DNA of 64,000 nucleotides, from NCBI GenBank assembly GCA_013397845.1, contig VZTG01010083.1:1027525-1091524 (forward strand), written 5' to 3'. Made by a program: the position numbers and the translations under genes. The notes beneath the pieces are model-generated. The model saw nothing but the letters and a program-made list of their open reading frames with translations, did not search any database and had not been told where the DNA came from. The stretch comes from Melanocharis versteri. Its lineage: Eukaryota > Chordata > Aves > Passeriformes > Melanocharitidae. Below, piece after piece: positions 13,040 to 24,800 of the stretch; within the stretch, counting starts at the first letter, position 1; each line of letters opens with the position of its first letter.

Positions 13040-13330
13040 TCTTAAATAGCAATGGCAGAAATAATATTTGTGCGATAAAAGAAGAATTTGTTCCCGGCAA
13101 GGAGGCAGCTGTTTAATTGTGTACGATTCTGAGTCAGGCATCTTTAATCTGACATTAAAAGCCAATTTTGACAAATAACATTTTGTTTGATATCAAAGTG
13201 CCTGATCAGGTGGGGTTTTCTGAGCTGTCTAAATAGCTTTGAGAAATGCAGCCTCTGATATTTCACTGCACCAAACATAAATGCTCCCTACGCAAGACAA
13301 AGTTTAATTGTTCCTTTATTACATGGAAGT
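13040..13330. promoter_or_regulatory. candidate cis-regulatory block (weak)
   Basis: The block is AT-rich, contains no transposon signature and is dense in short factor-binding words. A perfect 12-bp palindrome TTTGATATCAAA at 13186-13197 places two TCF/LEF-type half-sites back to back. TTTAATTG, CTTTAATC and ACATTAAAAG words flank it. Such clustering is typical of vertebrate developmental enhancers, but AT-rich DNA also produces these words by chance. Conservation could not be tested, so this is only a suggestion. Confidence 0.22.
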
Positions 13331-14824
13331 GCTTGAAATTTTGCTTTTAAAAGGTAAAGACAAAGTGAAAGCAGAGGATCAAAATGGATTTGGCAGATGG
13401 GTGACTTCATGAAACAGGGATTGAGGTGGTGGTTCCACGAGCAGCAGTATTTGTGCTGTGTGTCGATAATTCATTTACAAGTCTATTTTTGAGCTGAATT
13501 CCCTTCCTGGCAACTTCCAGTGTCCCAGTTCTCCCTTTGTGGGGTCATTTCATCTCTCTCCTTGGGCAAATACACGTTCAGGAGCAATAAGGGATTCAGA
13601 TATTGCTGTAATGCACAGCTGGAAAGAATCCGAATTAAGTTATTCCTTAGGTTATTCAGGTTTCCATTTAGCTCAGCAAAATGACAAAGAGGAATTGGAG
13701 TGAACCACTACAGGACTCATATTATTCACTTTTATCTCAGGTTGTGGGACCCCATAAATAGCTGGAGAAATAAATAAGGAGAAAAATCTCAAATTAATTG
13801 TTGCAGTCTTAGGTACTTTTTGCCTTGGAGCCCAAACACATTTCTATCTATAAATTTCTAGGTGATTATCAAATTAAATCCAAATTAATGATGCCACTCA
13901 TGGAGGAAGGAGGCTTTGTATTCTCTGTATGCACCCAGCCAGGCACTTATAGATCATTGGTAAATATAGAATGAGCATTTAAATACAGCTGTGGAGGTTT
14001 CACACTCATGTTTAAAACTCACCTTTGGTTTTCATTGATAGAAGATTCACTTTTAATGGAGAAGAGACCAGGCAATGAGGCCACGTTGCCCTGAGCTAAA
14101 GGGAAAACTGGGAGAGAAACTCGAACCTACAGCCAGATGTGAGAACCAGGAACTGTCAGTGACCACTTGGAGATATCAGGGTAAGAGGAACTGGATTTAG
14201 GGGTCTAAAGAGGCTCTTATCACCCAGGAGGGACTGATAGAGCAGGATTAATGTTTTCAAATACTTTCCTGGCCATGACCTTCCTGCAGCCATTCCTTTT
14301 CCTGCACAAGGGCTTTGTTTGCCCAAAAATAGCAGGGATTATAATTTATTTAATTGTGATTTTATTTCTTCCTTTTATCAAGGAGTTTGAAGGAAATCAA
14401 AGCTGGTGGCAGTCCTTGGATTGACCATAAAAAATGGCACAAGAAAGCGATAATTCTGTGAGATTTGTGCAGCAGAATCTGAGTTTTATGCTACTGATTT
14501 CCTGCTATTACAGCAATTAATCTGGTCCTTACTTTATGAATCTTAGTTTATTAATCTAGCTCTTCGTGTTTGTGAAATACTTTCAGAAATCAAGACTGGA
14601 CACCGATGTTAATTAGAATATTAATTGTCCTCACGTAGAGGATTTTCTTGCTTTGCCTTTATATGACAGATCTATCTAAAAATGTGTGTGAAATTCAGGA
14701 ATGTGGAAGAAATTCCAGAAAATCTTGCATGGAATTAAAGATTTCTGACCGAAATCCGTGCATCATCCAGGGCCATCAAGCATCAGCATCAGCTTCATCT
14801 TTAGGGGAGGTTGTAGCAAGGTGG
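13331..14824. other. unique AT-rich DNA, no gene seen
   Basis: No exon, RNA gene or repeat is recognised. Stretches such as 13740-13900 and 14330-14640 are AT-rich, with many TAAT and AATTAA words. There is no open frame of 60 codons between about 13050 and 14640. Confidence 0.5.
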
Positions 14825-15083
14825 AATTTGGTTTCTTCTCACAAGTAACGAGTGGAAACAGCCTCAAGTTGGGCCAGGGGAGGTTTAGGTTGAATATTAG
14901 GGAAAATTTCTTCACTGAAAGGCTTGTTAAGCACTGGAAAAGGCTGCCCAGGGCAGTGGTTGAGTCATTCCTGGAGGGCTTTATGACATGGATGTGTCAC
15001 CTGGGGACGTGGCTCAGTGCTGGGATAATGGATGCACTAATGATCTCAGAGGTCTTTCCAAATCTAAAAGATCCCACAATTCT
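14825..15083 (+). mobile_element. CR1 LINE 3' end (older, diverged)
   Basis: This plus-strand CR1 3' tail includes the last part of the 3' UTR. Matching landmarks are GGTTTCTTCTCACAAGTAAC, GCCTCAAGTTGGGCCAGGGG, AGGTTTAGGTTGAATATTAG, GGCTGCCCAGGGCAGTGG, GAGTCATTCCTGGAGGGC and the terminal GATCTCAGAGGTCTTTCC with a decayed octamer. It is more diverged than the copies at 12341 and 39254 and belongs to the GGTGGAGTC-type subfamily. A 137-codon plus-strand frame overlapping it is a chance opening through the repeat. Confidence 0.88.
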
Positions 15084-18000
15084 AAATTCCCAATTTTGTC
15101 TGCTTTTCTTACTTTACTATAGCTCTTTTTCTGGTATGATTTTATTCCTTTCAGTTTTTTACTTTCAATAATCCCTCCCCCCAAAAAAATCAATAAAAAG
15201 GAAAAGCGGAAAAGAAAAATCTTCTTTGGAAATATTTGAAATATTCTCCACCAGAAAAATAATATCCTTTCCTAGATGGATAGTCATGCAAACACACTGC
15301 TGCCTAGCACAACAAAACCAGCCTGCATCCATGGGAATTGTTTCTGATGGCATTGTGGGGAGGCAGCAGGAATTTTGCAAGGAAAATACACCAGGTTTGA
15401 ACCTCTAGGGATGAGGATTCCAGTTTGGGCTCTGGTTGGGAAGGAAAATAATAAATCTGGGAAAATCGGTGTGGTGGTCTCATTAGCACTCGTTACAGAA
15501 ATCAGCCACACGATTTGGGGCCGTGGGCAGCTTTTTGCTGGATAAATCCAGGGCTGGAATAACAACATTTACTGCAGGTTAGGCTGCAGGAGCACTGGAA
15601 GGGGGAGAAGTTTGCACAAAGCCTGGCTGTACCCAGGCCTGTGGTAACACTGCCTTTACTTCCATTTGCTCAGAATTCACTCAGATATTTGGATCAAAAT
15701 CATTTTAGAGTTTTTTCTTAAAAAAAAAAAATATAAAAAAGACACAGACAGGTTTTGAATTGTAAAACATGTAACAGAGCCCATTCCTCACAAGTTTTAT
15801 TGCTGTTCAGAGAAATCCCTGAGGTCTATCTTTGAATTAGCTGAATTAGGAAAGATGTAAAACTAATCAGAGTGTTGCCATCCTGATCCTCCTTTGCCTG
15901 AAATACAGGAGCTTTATCTTCTGGTCAAATCATTATAAATAACTTTTTATAAAGGACTGGTAAATCAAGCACTTTGCGTTTCTTGAAAGAATTATTTTTT
16001 TTCCCAAATAAACAACCTCAGCAAACTGCATTTATAAAAATTTCCCTGCGTTTCCTGAGCGTTTTGCAATGCAGTTTGCTGCACACCACATCCGAGCAGA
16101 GCAGGGGGATGGATGTGTGGAGGGATCCCCCCTCTCCTTCCCGGGGGAGGCTCCAACGAGCCAAATATTCAGCTGATGTAAATCAGCGTTGCTGCAGATC
16201 CTTTTGGACATGATATCGTGCATTAAATCAGCAGCCAGCCCTCCCCAGCCCACCCCATCCCCGGGCCTGGGCTGAAGCCTGGGCTGCTCAGGAGCTCGTA
16301 CCCAGCAGCCTCAAAGGATTCATTAGGGCTGATATTTATTTCTTTTGATACGAAACCCAGATGTGTGCAGTTAAGCCAAAAAGCAGAGGGACAGCCATCC
16401 TGATTTTTTTTTTTTTCCCCAGCAGACAGAGGAAAAGCAGCGTTGCCCACCCAGAATTAAAGGACAGGAGCAAATAATTGTCAGCACAGAACAATTTGGG
16501 GTTTCCTAATCTGCTAAACCACTTTACCTGCCTGATTATGAATTAATTCCGATGACCCTCACTTTTTTTTTTTGTTACCAAATATTATAAATAGATATAT
16601 GAGTGTTGATTTATTTGTCTGAAAGCTGGGAAGAAAAACGTGGAGGGAATACTCTCTCATTCCACAGTTACAGAAATAAATCAGCTTGGATTTCACTCTA
16701 AGTACATGTTCTTCAATAAGTTATAAGAATACCTGTCCATTCATTAAGGAGTTTTCCTTCAAATTAATTATTAAGACTGGAAAACAGACAGTGAAAATGT
16801 GTTAAATCATGAGCAAGTACAGCACCACCCTTGGTTCCCACAAAGGGAAGGGCATCTCCATCAGGAAAATGTAACTCAGGTTCAGAAAGGTGTTACACTC
16901 AGAGCATTTTTATTTTGAGTGCCATGGGCACCACTTTGGCAATATTATTTCACTTGGAATATTCCCAAAATTGAACCAGGATCAGTGGATTTCACATGAA
17001 CCGTGGAGCACTTTCATATTTGTGCAGCATTTCTTTGTCAGCCTTTTCTTCCAGTGGGGAAAATGATCCAGTCCCACAGATATTATTCTGATTTCTTCAT
17101 TGTATAAAGAAAAGCAGCAAAAAGGAGTGTTTCCAACCTTTAAACACAACCTAATTTTGGTGTATTTAAGTTACTCATTCCCAGCCTCTAATTCCCCTTC
17201 TTTTCCAGTGATAAGATACAAGCAATAAATCTCTAAGAAGCAGGGATCATCCAAAAAATATTATTGAAAAGAAATATGGAAAGATCAGAATTTTATATCA
17301 TTTCTTCCCTTATTCCATCGGAAAGAAAACTCTGAACACTTTCAAAATAACAATTCGATATTTTTGCTAACAATTTCTATTTGTTCCTTTTTATTTTGTA
17401 CCTGCATGTTGATTCCCAGTAATGAGACTCCCACTGATTTCACTGAGATTTGGATTAAATTCCTGGGCAAGATTTGAGCCAGTGATGTAATGATACAAAA
17501 CTGGAGAGCCCATTCCTTTTCCCTGATGCAGCCAACACATTACACTGGAGAAATGCAACATTTTTCCCATCTGAATAATTCCTATAGAAACTTAAAGAGC
17601 CTAATTTTTCTCTCTTTGTCGCCGATGGCATCAGTCGGTTCTACAGTATCTTCAAAAATTTAGTTTGCAAGGAAAAAAATGGGTTGGAAAAGAGCAGACC
17701 CACTTTTTTCTCTCTTTTTAAAATTTTTCTTTTATGTTTCTGATATTTGTTTCCAATGTTGAAAGTGAGATTTTGCTTTGTTTCCCAGAGCATTTCCCCA
17801 TTTCTTGCAGCTCGTTAAGCTCCGGGTTTTGTTTCGCTTGAGGGTTTCTCAGCCCATCTTTGAGGCATCTCCACACCTCAAAATCAGCTGGAAAAACAAG
17901 GACGCTCTTTTTAGCTCCTCCAGTTGATGGAGACACATCGGGATTGAGGGGAAAAGGGGGGGAAAAGGGCAAACCCGCTGGATTTGGAGTTGGGAGCTGC

Positions 18001-19010
18001 TACTGGAGGTGTCCCCATCCACGTTCTGGAGAACATCAGGCAGGCTGAGCTGAGCCCCGGGCTCCAATCCCTCTCTGCTCCCCCCAGGTCTCTGCTCTGC
18101 TTAATCCTGTCAGAAAAGTCTCCAGCAAACATTTGTAATTGCAGGCAGAAAGAACACTGCTGTCTTTCTTTTTTTCCTGACTTGACATCTATCAAATTTA
18201 GTTTAAGTGTTCCCCTGGGTCAGGCGAGTTGCTGAGCTATAAACTAAAAATAATTAAAATAAAATATTAAAAAAACCCTCAAGCCTGCTTGCCAGGAGGG
18301 TATCGTTGGGAGTTAGCAGCTCTCAGTCATGGATTTCAGAGGGCTGGAGCAGCTGAAATGAGGCAGGCAGGCTTCATGCAGCAGAAAACTGAAATTCTTT
18401 GATATTTTGATGCTACAGGCTTGATCCTTGCGCTTCAGGACAAAAGTGGTTTCTGTAACAGGCATTCAGAATCAAAATTATTTTTTTATTTAACACTGCA
18501 GTTAATATAAATTTTACAGCCGAAAGGAAAGGCAGAGAAAGGTGGAAGGAATAGTCCTGCTTAATATCCCAGATGATTAAAACCTCACCCTGATAATCCC
18601 TCCAAGCCCCCTTCCCATACTCCAAACGATGGCTCTGCCAATTTATTGACCCCAGCTGATGGATCAGCCATCCCCAAAATTGGAAATTCTGGTCACAATG
18701 ACTTCAAGTTTGGCTGCAACCCGCCCAGACAGACAGCGTGTTCCCAGACTGGTCACATTCATAAATGTCATAAAAAACATACTTGTTCTCTGACATGCAC
18801 AAAATAAAATCCTCCAACAAGACATCTCTAACCAGAAAGGCATGAAGGAAAAATCTCCGAGCACGTGATGGGGAATGAAGGCTGCTCCGAGTGGTGTTTT
18901 GACATCGGTGGAAGTAAAACCGAAATAAAACTTCTCCAGGCATGACTGGAATATCGGCTTTATTATTTTTGTTATTCTTATAGCTCGCAGAAATCACGGT
19001 GGGGAAGAGT
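15084..19010. other. unique non-coding DNA, no gene seen
   Basis: No CR1, LTR, exon or RNA gene was found. Short homopolymer runs (A near 15720, T near 16407 and 16567) are the only simple sequence. Overlapping frames near 17718-18235 give no recognisable protein. The segment 16450-17700 has no open frame of 60 codons and is AT-rich. Confidence 0.55.
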
Positions 19011-19014
19011 GGAA

Positions 19015-19052
19015 AAAAAAGAAAAAATCAGTCAAAAAAGAAAAAATCAGTC
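19015..19052 (+). repeat. 19-bp tandem duplication, A-rich
   Basis: A 19-base unit, six A then GAAAAAATCAGTC, occurs twice in perfect tandem. It lies in an A-rich stretch and is likely a slippage duplication. Confidence 0.85.
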
Positions 19053-21799
19053 AAAACACGGTTTGAAATTTTTGTGTGAGTTGTTGTAGTGCAAGTGGAA
19101 AGAGAAAGAAATGAAGGTGAGGATCATGTTCAGGGGATCTGAGGAGAATCAATCATTGAGAGGTGTATAATAAAAACCAAATCTTTGCATGCAGGCAAAG
19201 AATTCACCTGGCTTGTCTAAATGAGACCATTTGCACTTCGTGATTTGCATCTCATTATGCATCTTCTGCACTTTATAGAGTTATTTTTGCCACTAGTGAA
19301 AAAAAATGTAAGTTCATCTCACCTTTTTGAGGTTATCATTGCTAGAGAGTCCTGGAAAATTAAATTTTTTAGGAAAAAATATTAACATTATCAATACTTT
19401 TATATTTCTTTCAAGAGCTGGTAATTTCTTATTCCTGTGAACACTGTTAAATATAACAGGATTCTCTATTTGCTGATGACAAAGCCAAAAAATGGAGAGG
19501 ATTGCCCGCACTTAACCTTCCAAAAGAGAAAATTGATCATTTCAAGCCCTAAAAAACAAGAATAATCTTATTTTTTTTTTTTGAAGTGTGGCACTGCAAC
19601 TCGCTCTAAATCAAAACCAGACGCGGCATCATTATTCTGCTCTTGTCAGAAATGCTGAACAACACCCTCCCCAACTTTAAACCGAGCCTGTCACCTCCAG
19701 AAGGATTGCACAAATTCCTCCCCTGCGCCGTGGGGCCAGCTCCCTCGCAGAGGGGATGCCCTGGAGTGGAGGGAGCATTGCCCATGGATGGTTTGGTCCA
19801 TGGTTAGCCCAGGATTTGGGAATGAAATGTGCTCCAGAGCACAGGCTGGAGGTGGTTGGGAATTTTCCAAGGCACTTTTTTGGCGGGGTGTCGCAGAATG
19901 GCAATTTGTTGAAACTGAAACCATTCACAAGGGAAGGTCTGTCTGAACAAAGCTCCCAGCTCAGAGGGGAAAGGGAAAGCAGAAAAGCGAGTAAGAACAC
20001 ACACACAAAAAAAAAAAAAATTCAAAAAAAGAAAAAAAAGAGATGTTGGAGAAACTGCCCCTTCCCAATAATCCTGGAGGAGAAGTTTAGGGACGTGACT
20101 CTTGCTTTTCTCACTGCAAATGGCAATTTCTGCAGGTTTTTAGAACAAAATTAAAAAGCCCAACTGGAATAGAACAGCAGAAAGGGCATTTGCTCAGCCT
20201 GATCTCCAGAAATCAGCCATTCCTGGGCTCTTTGAAATCATGTTTTTTGTCCCATCTCCGAAGCCATGTTTAGTTCTTATTGCCAAGAAGTGCTAAAACA
20301 GTGTGTAAAATCAGATTGATTGAAAATACCTGATCCAGCCACTGGGACATGATTAAACAACCAGTACCTGCAGGAAATTTTCTGTCAAACCCATTCTTTA
20401 CTGGAAAATTGCTCCTTTTGTAAGCCACTTTTTCATAAAATCTACCTGACTTTTGGGTTCACGTCTCAAAAAAACGAACATGACAAACCCAAATTATTTT
20501 AGGCACAAAGAGAAAGAAAAAACAATTCTCCACCAGAACTTATAAGAGCTGCCTCAAGGATGGATTTCCTGAGTGAGTTACCTTAGAATAAGGTAAAGTG
20601 ACTTTAAAATAGTGCTGGAGAGGGTTTTCAGTGAGCAGATGCTGCTGTTTCACCTTTTTTATGGGCAGAACAGAAAGTTTATGGTTCAGTCACTCCACAC
20701 TTGCTCTGCAGCCAGGAATTATGACCTGGCTGTCCTTTGCCACTCATTTCAGTGAGATATTTTCTGTCCTCTGGGGCTCTGCCTTCCAGTCCTGGGAGGA
20801 GAAGGAAAATAAAAGCAGGCTGAAGTAAGCGTGCACATGGTAAAATCAGATGTGATGCGAGTGCAGCTCTCCTGATAGCCAGGACAAATCCTCATTCTCG
20901 TATCAGATCTGGTTTTGGTCTGGTGGAAGTTGAATTTGGTCCTGATATAAGTCAGGCAGCCAAGACCCAGGAGTTAAAGGGTTGGGAGGATGGAGATCTT
21001 TGGTGGACGTGCAGAAGTGGGATTGCACCGACCATGGAGGCTGCTGGACAGCTAGGAAAAAAAGTAATAACCTGAAAACTGCAAATTTTGACTTCTTAAC
21101 AAGCTGGAAGTAGCTACAGCCAGGTCTGGGATGGGTTTAACCTCCGGATCAGTCGAATGGGCTTGAAGAAGTTTTTGATTCCTTAAGGAGCACCTGACCC
21201 TTGGTGGATGCTGTCACCAATGTGGTGTTTGAGCCCCTGAACGTTGTCACCCACATTGTGGCTTTCTCCTTCTTTGTGACTCACATCCAGAGGAGGGAAA
21301 AGCCAGGAATTGCTGTTCCTCTGCATCCAGGTGCAGAAAGAGAGGCAGATTTTAGGGTGCCCTTCCTGAAGACAAACTCGATTTCCTTTCACCCCAATAA
21401 TCCTTTTCCCCCTGCTCTTCCCTTACCCTTAGCCAGGAGAAGGAGAAAACAGACAGAAAGAAAAGAAAAGAGAGAAATACGCTGCCTGGATTGGAAAAGT
21501 CATCTTTTCCCAGGAGCAGCGTAATAACGTTAATGGAAGGGAGAACGGGAAAGAGGAAATGTTTCGCTAACGTGGAGAATTTCTGGCCTGGGTTCTTTCT
21601 GAGGCCTGTTTGTCAGGGGGAAAAGGAAATTGGTGGCTGGATGAAATATGAGCTGATGCAGCTGCAATGCCTTTAAATACAAGCTTTTTTAGGCACACTG
21701 GTGCTTCAGTTTGGGGATATAAGCAGATGCTGAATGCCTTTCCCTACTTCACATGGGGCCTTTGCGTGCTGTGGTTTTAAGGCCAGTGTTCAGGTGATT
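19053..21799. other. unique non-coding DNA, no gene seen
   Basis: No exon or RNA gene was identified. A short (AC) run merging into A-rich simple sequence lies at about 19999-20041. The interval 21180-21280 contains two loosely similar TGTCACC...TGTGG strings, which could be the remains of an unidentified repeat. Open frames of up to 132 codons here overlap on both strands and have no domain signal. Confidence 0.5.
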
Positions 21800-21817
21800 A
21801 AAAAAAAAAAAAAAAAA
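21800..21817 (+). repeat. 18-bp poly(A) tract
   Basis: Eighteen consecutive A are followed by a purine-only stretch (GGAGGGGGGAA). No retrocopy body is visible upstream, so this is treated as simple sequence and not as a processed-pseudogene tail. Confidence 0.9.
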
Positions 21818-24800
21818 GGAGGGGGGAATGAAATGTCATTTTTGGAGAGGCAAAAAATACTTCAGGCTCTTTGGCGTAAGTCATAAAGGGCTTTTTGTGC
21901 ACGGGCAGTCAGTGCAGTGTCAAGAGAAATCACTTGCACAAGGTGGAGTAACACTATCTGAAATTAAATTCTGGCCACCATTTACAAGTAACACTTTAAG
22001 GTTAAAAAAAAAATAAAAATAAAAGCTTTTTCTTCTCGAGAAATTGAGGAGAACTAAGAAACACCCCCTCCTCTTCTCCAAAAACATCCCCCTGGCGTTC
22101 TTGCCATCCATAACGTGGCAGCCCCAAGCACGAGGTAATTAGCAGAGTTCATCAGCCAGCCCTAACGAGCACACTGTGTACCGTGGGGTGAAACCTGGCT
22201 GGAGGTTCAGGGCTGCTCTGATCTGCAAGGGCTGGAACTGAAAAGGTCTGAACTCTCGTGCTCCGGCTCTCCAGGCTCTTTGAGCCTGATTCCTATTTAC
22301 ACTAAGCTTCCTCAGCATAAAGGGGCCTTCAAGTGGGCATGCAGTGAAGGAATATTTCAAGGCAAGCAGCATGCAGAGCGGGCTCTGGCTCCCCTCCTTG
22401 CACCTTCCTCGGAACAAGCCCCTCACTGTTTTCCTTCGAGGGGGAAATGCCAGATGTAGCTCCAGCCCGAGGTGGAGGAGAAAGGCTCCGGCTCTCAGCC
22501 CTTTTGCCGTGCACTGCCGCAGCTCTAGGACCTAAATAATTACTTAGAAGGGTTTGTTTTGTTTTGTTTTTTTTCTGAATTTGCTTTTTATTTCTGCTCC
22601 TGAAGGCCCCGTTTCTTACCCTTTCTCCGTTCGAAAGTCATCTCGAGTTGGTTGTCCAAGGTGGAAGCTGTGCTGAAATGCTCTGGAGATGTCATTGAAA
22701 TATAAATAGCAAATAAATGATTAAAAATAGTTTGTGCCCTTGAATGGTTGCTTTAGAATTTAAGGATTATTCCTGACTTAGGAGACCTCCTTGGCTCGGT
22801 CCTGGTGGGACATTTAATTTATTTTTAAATGCCAGTCCATGTTCCTCACTCCTAAGGAAATTAAGGCACATTAAACACACTGCAAAATCTGGCTTTTTGT
22901 CCAAAGACAGTCACAGGGTTTTCTGTGACAGTATTTATGAACTAAGACTCTCCTCTAGTCCCCCAAAGCCCCCAAAGAAAATGTCTCTTACTATTTATAC
23001 CTGCTCCTTTGCTAAGCAAAGGTCTTTCAGACCATAGAATAATCTCCCAAAAGATGTATTGGAAACCTGGTTTGGCCAGTTCAGCGTAGCAGAACTGATT
23101 AATGCAGGTGGTTGTCATTTTTAGAACTAATTATTTTTAACAGAAAATGTCTTCTTTACCTCTCCAACACTTTCAATACTTTCTTTCTTTCCACATTTTC
23201 ATAATTTCTATTGAAAGGTTTTGCTATAACTCGCTTACCAAAAATATCCCAATATTTCATTTTAATCCAATACCATTTCGGAACGAACATGAATCTGTTT
23301 CAAAGCATTATGAATTTGAAAGGATCTATTTTGACCCCAGAATATTGAAACTCCGAGTAATTGCAAACACAGGTTTTCAACAATAAAGTTTATTTTCTCT
23401 GCAGCAAACCCCACCCATGTGCCTGCAGGGAATAGCTGCATTTGCCAAATCCAACTTTTGGTGCACAGAAGAAGTGGGGGTATATAAATAGAAAGTGTAA
23501 GCTTTTGGATATACAAAATGGGGTTGTAATTTAAGGCCTCCCAGCCGGTGGCAACAATTGTCCATGTCTTGTGGGGTGTCACTTTTCCCTCTTCTCTTTA
23601 TTTGGCTCAGCAAGTTGCCTTCTGCAATCCCAGTTTAAAGTCTTGGCTTTTGCCTCCTCCGTCTCCCATCTCACGTGGAGCCGCGGTCGTCGCGGGAAGC
23701 TGCAGGACGCTGCCCACTAATCCCACGCTGCAATCTCCAGGCCTGCGGTGGGATATCAAACAAAACAAAAAAAAAATTTAAAAAAAGGAAATTATTAAAA
23801 AAAAAAAAGCTTTCCTAAATGATATCCCAAATTACACATTATTTCACTCGATGAACAAAAACCGTGCCGTGGTCAGCAGAAGGCATCGCGTACATCGTAA
23901 TTTTGACAGCGAGTTCTGAGGCTGAGCTGGCTCTTGAAACAATTTCCCTGTGTACGCAGAGCTGTTCCAGCTCAGTGCGAGCATATGGCAAACACAGAAA
24001 CTGCACTGCCTGGTGCCAGGGCATGACCAAAATCTGTAATAATGTTGTTTACTTTCACCAGCTCTGCGAGGAAGAATGTAGCCTCGTGCACTGAAACGAC
24101 CTCAGAGCAGTCACACTTTTGCTTTGTCAATAATTTACCCAAAACCACTCATTTTCCCTTCGAAACACAAGGACTTGCAGCAACAGAGAGAAACTCTTCT
24201 GCAGGGAGTCTCCTGGAGAAATCCTAAGGAAATTCCCTCCGTGACGTTGGTGAGAGTGGAGGGAGGCAGCAGACAAACGAAGCTTTTGGAGCACCCTCGG
24301 CTTACTCTCCTTTTGTTGCCATTTCTGATGAAAATCAGACTATTCCGGAGTCTTTACAGACACAGCTCTGCCAGCTTCCTTCTCCCACGAAACTGGCCCA
24401 TCCTGAGCGCTGCCAGGAAGGAACAAATTTCAGCATCTCAGTGGTCTGGCATCGGGAGGCTGAGGGGTTTGGCCACTCCTCAGCAGGAGGTTCTAGCACC
24501 CCGTGCTCAGGAGGGTTTTCCTCCACAATTTTGTCAGGCACTAAAGCTGCCCTAAAGCCGAGGAGCCACGGGACAGGGCAGGCTTTGAAATGCTGGGGGA
24601 ATAAACAAACTCAACCGGCTGCCTTTGGAAACTCCAGCGCTCGCAGGAAAAACATCCCTCTTCCCAGCCAAAATCAGAGTGCCAGCGGGAGGAGAGTCCT
24701 CGTTTCACTCGGGCTTGGAACATCAGGAAAGAAGAGGGACAGCCTGAAGGGCTGGGATATCCTAAATAAACATCTGTGTTGGGAACAGGAGTCAAGGAAT

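Noticed and set aside
21183..21524. 107-codon plus-strand frame with TGTCACC repeats
   Set aside because: I could not link it to a known protein or repeat family, the opposite strand is also open, and there are no flanking splice or promoter signals.
21798..21830. Poly(A) tract as a processed-pseudogene tail
   Set aside because: No cDNA-like body or target duplication was seen upstream; the tract continues as a purine-only simple sequence.
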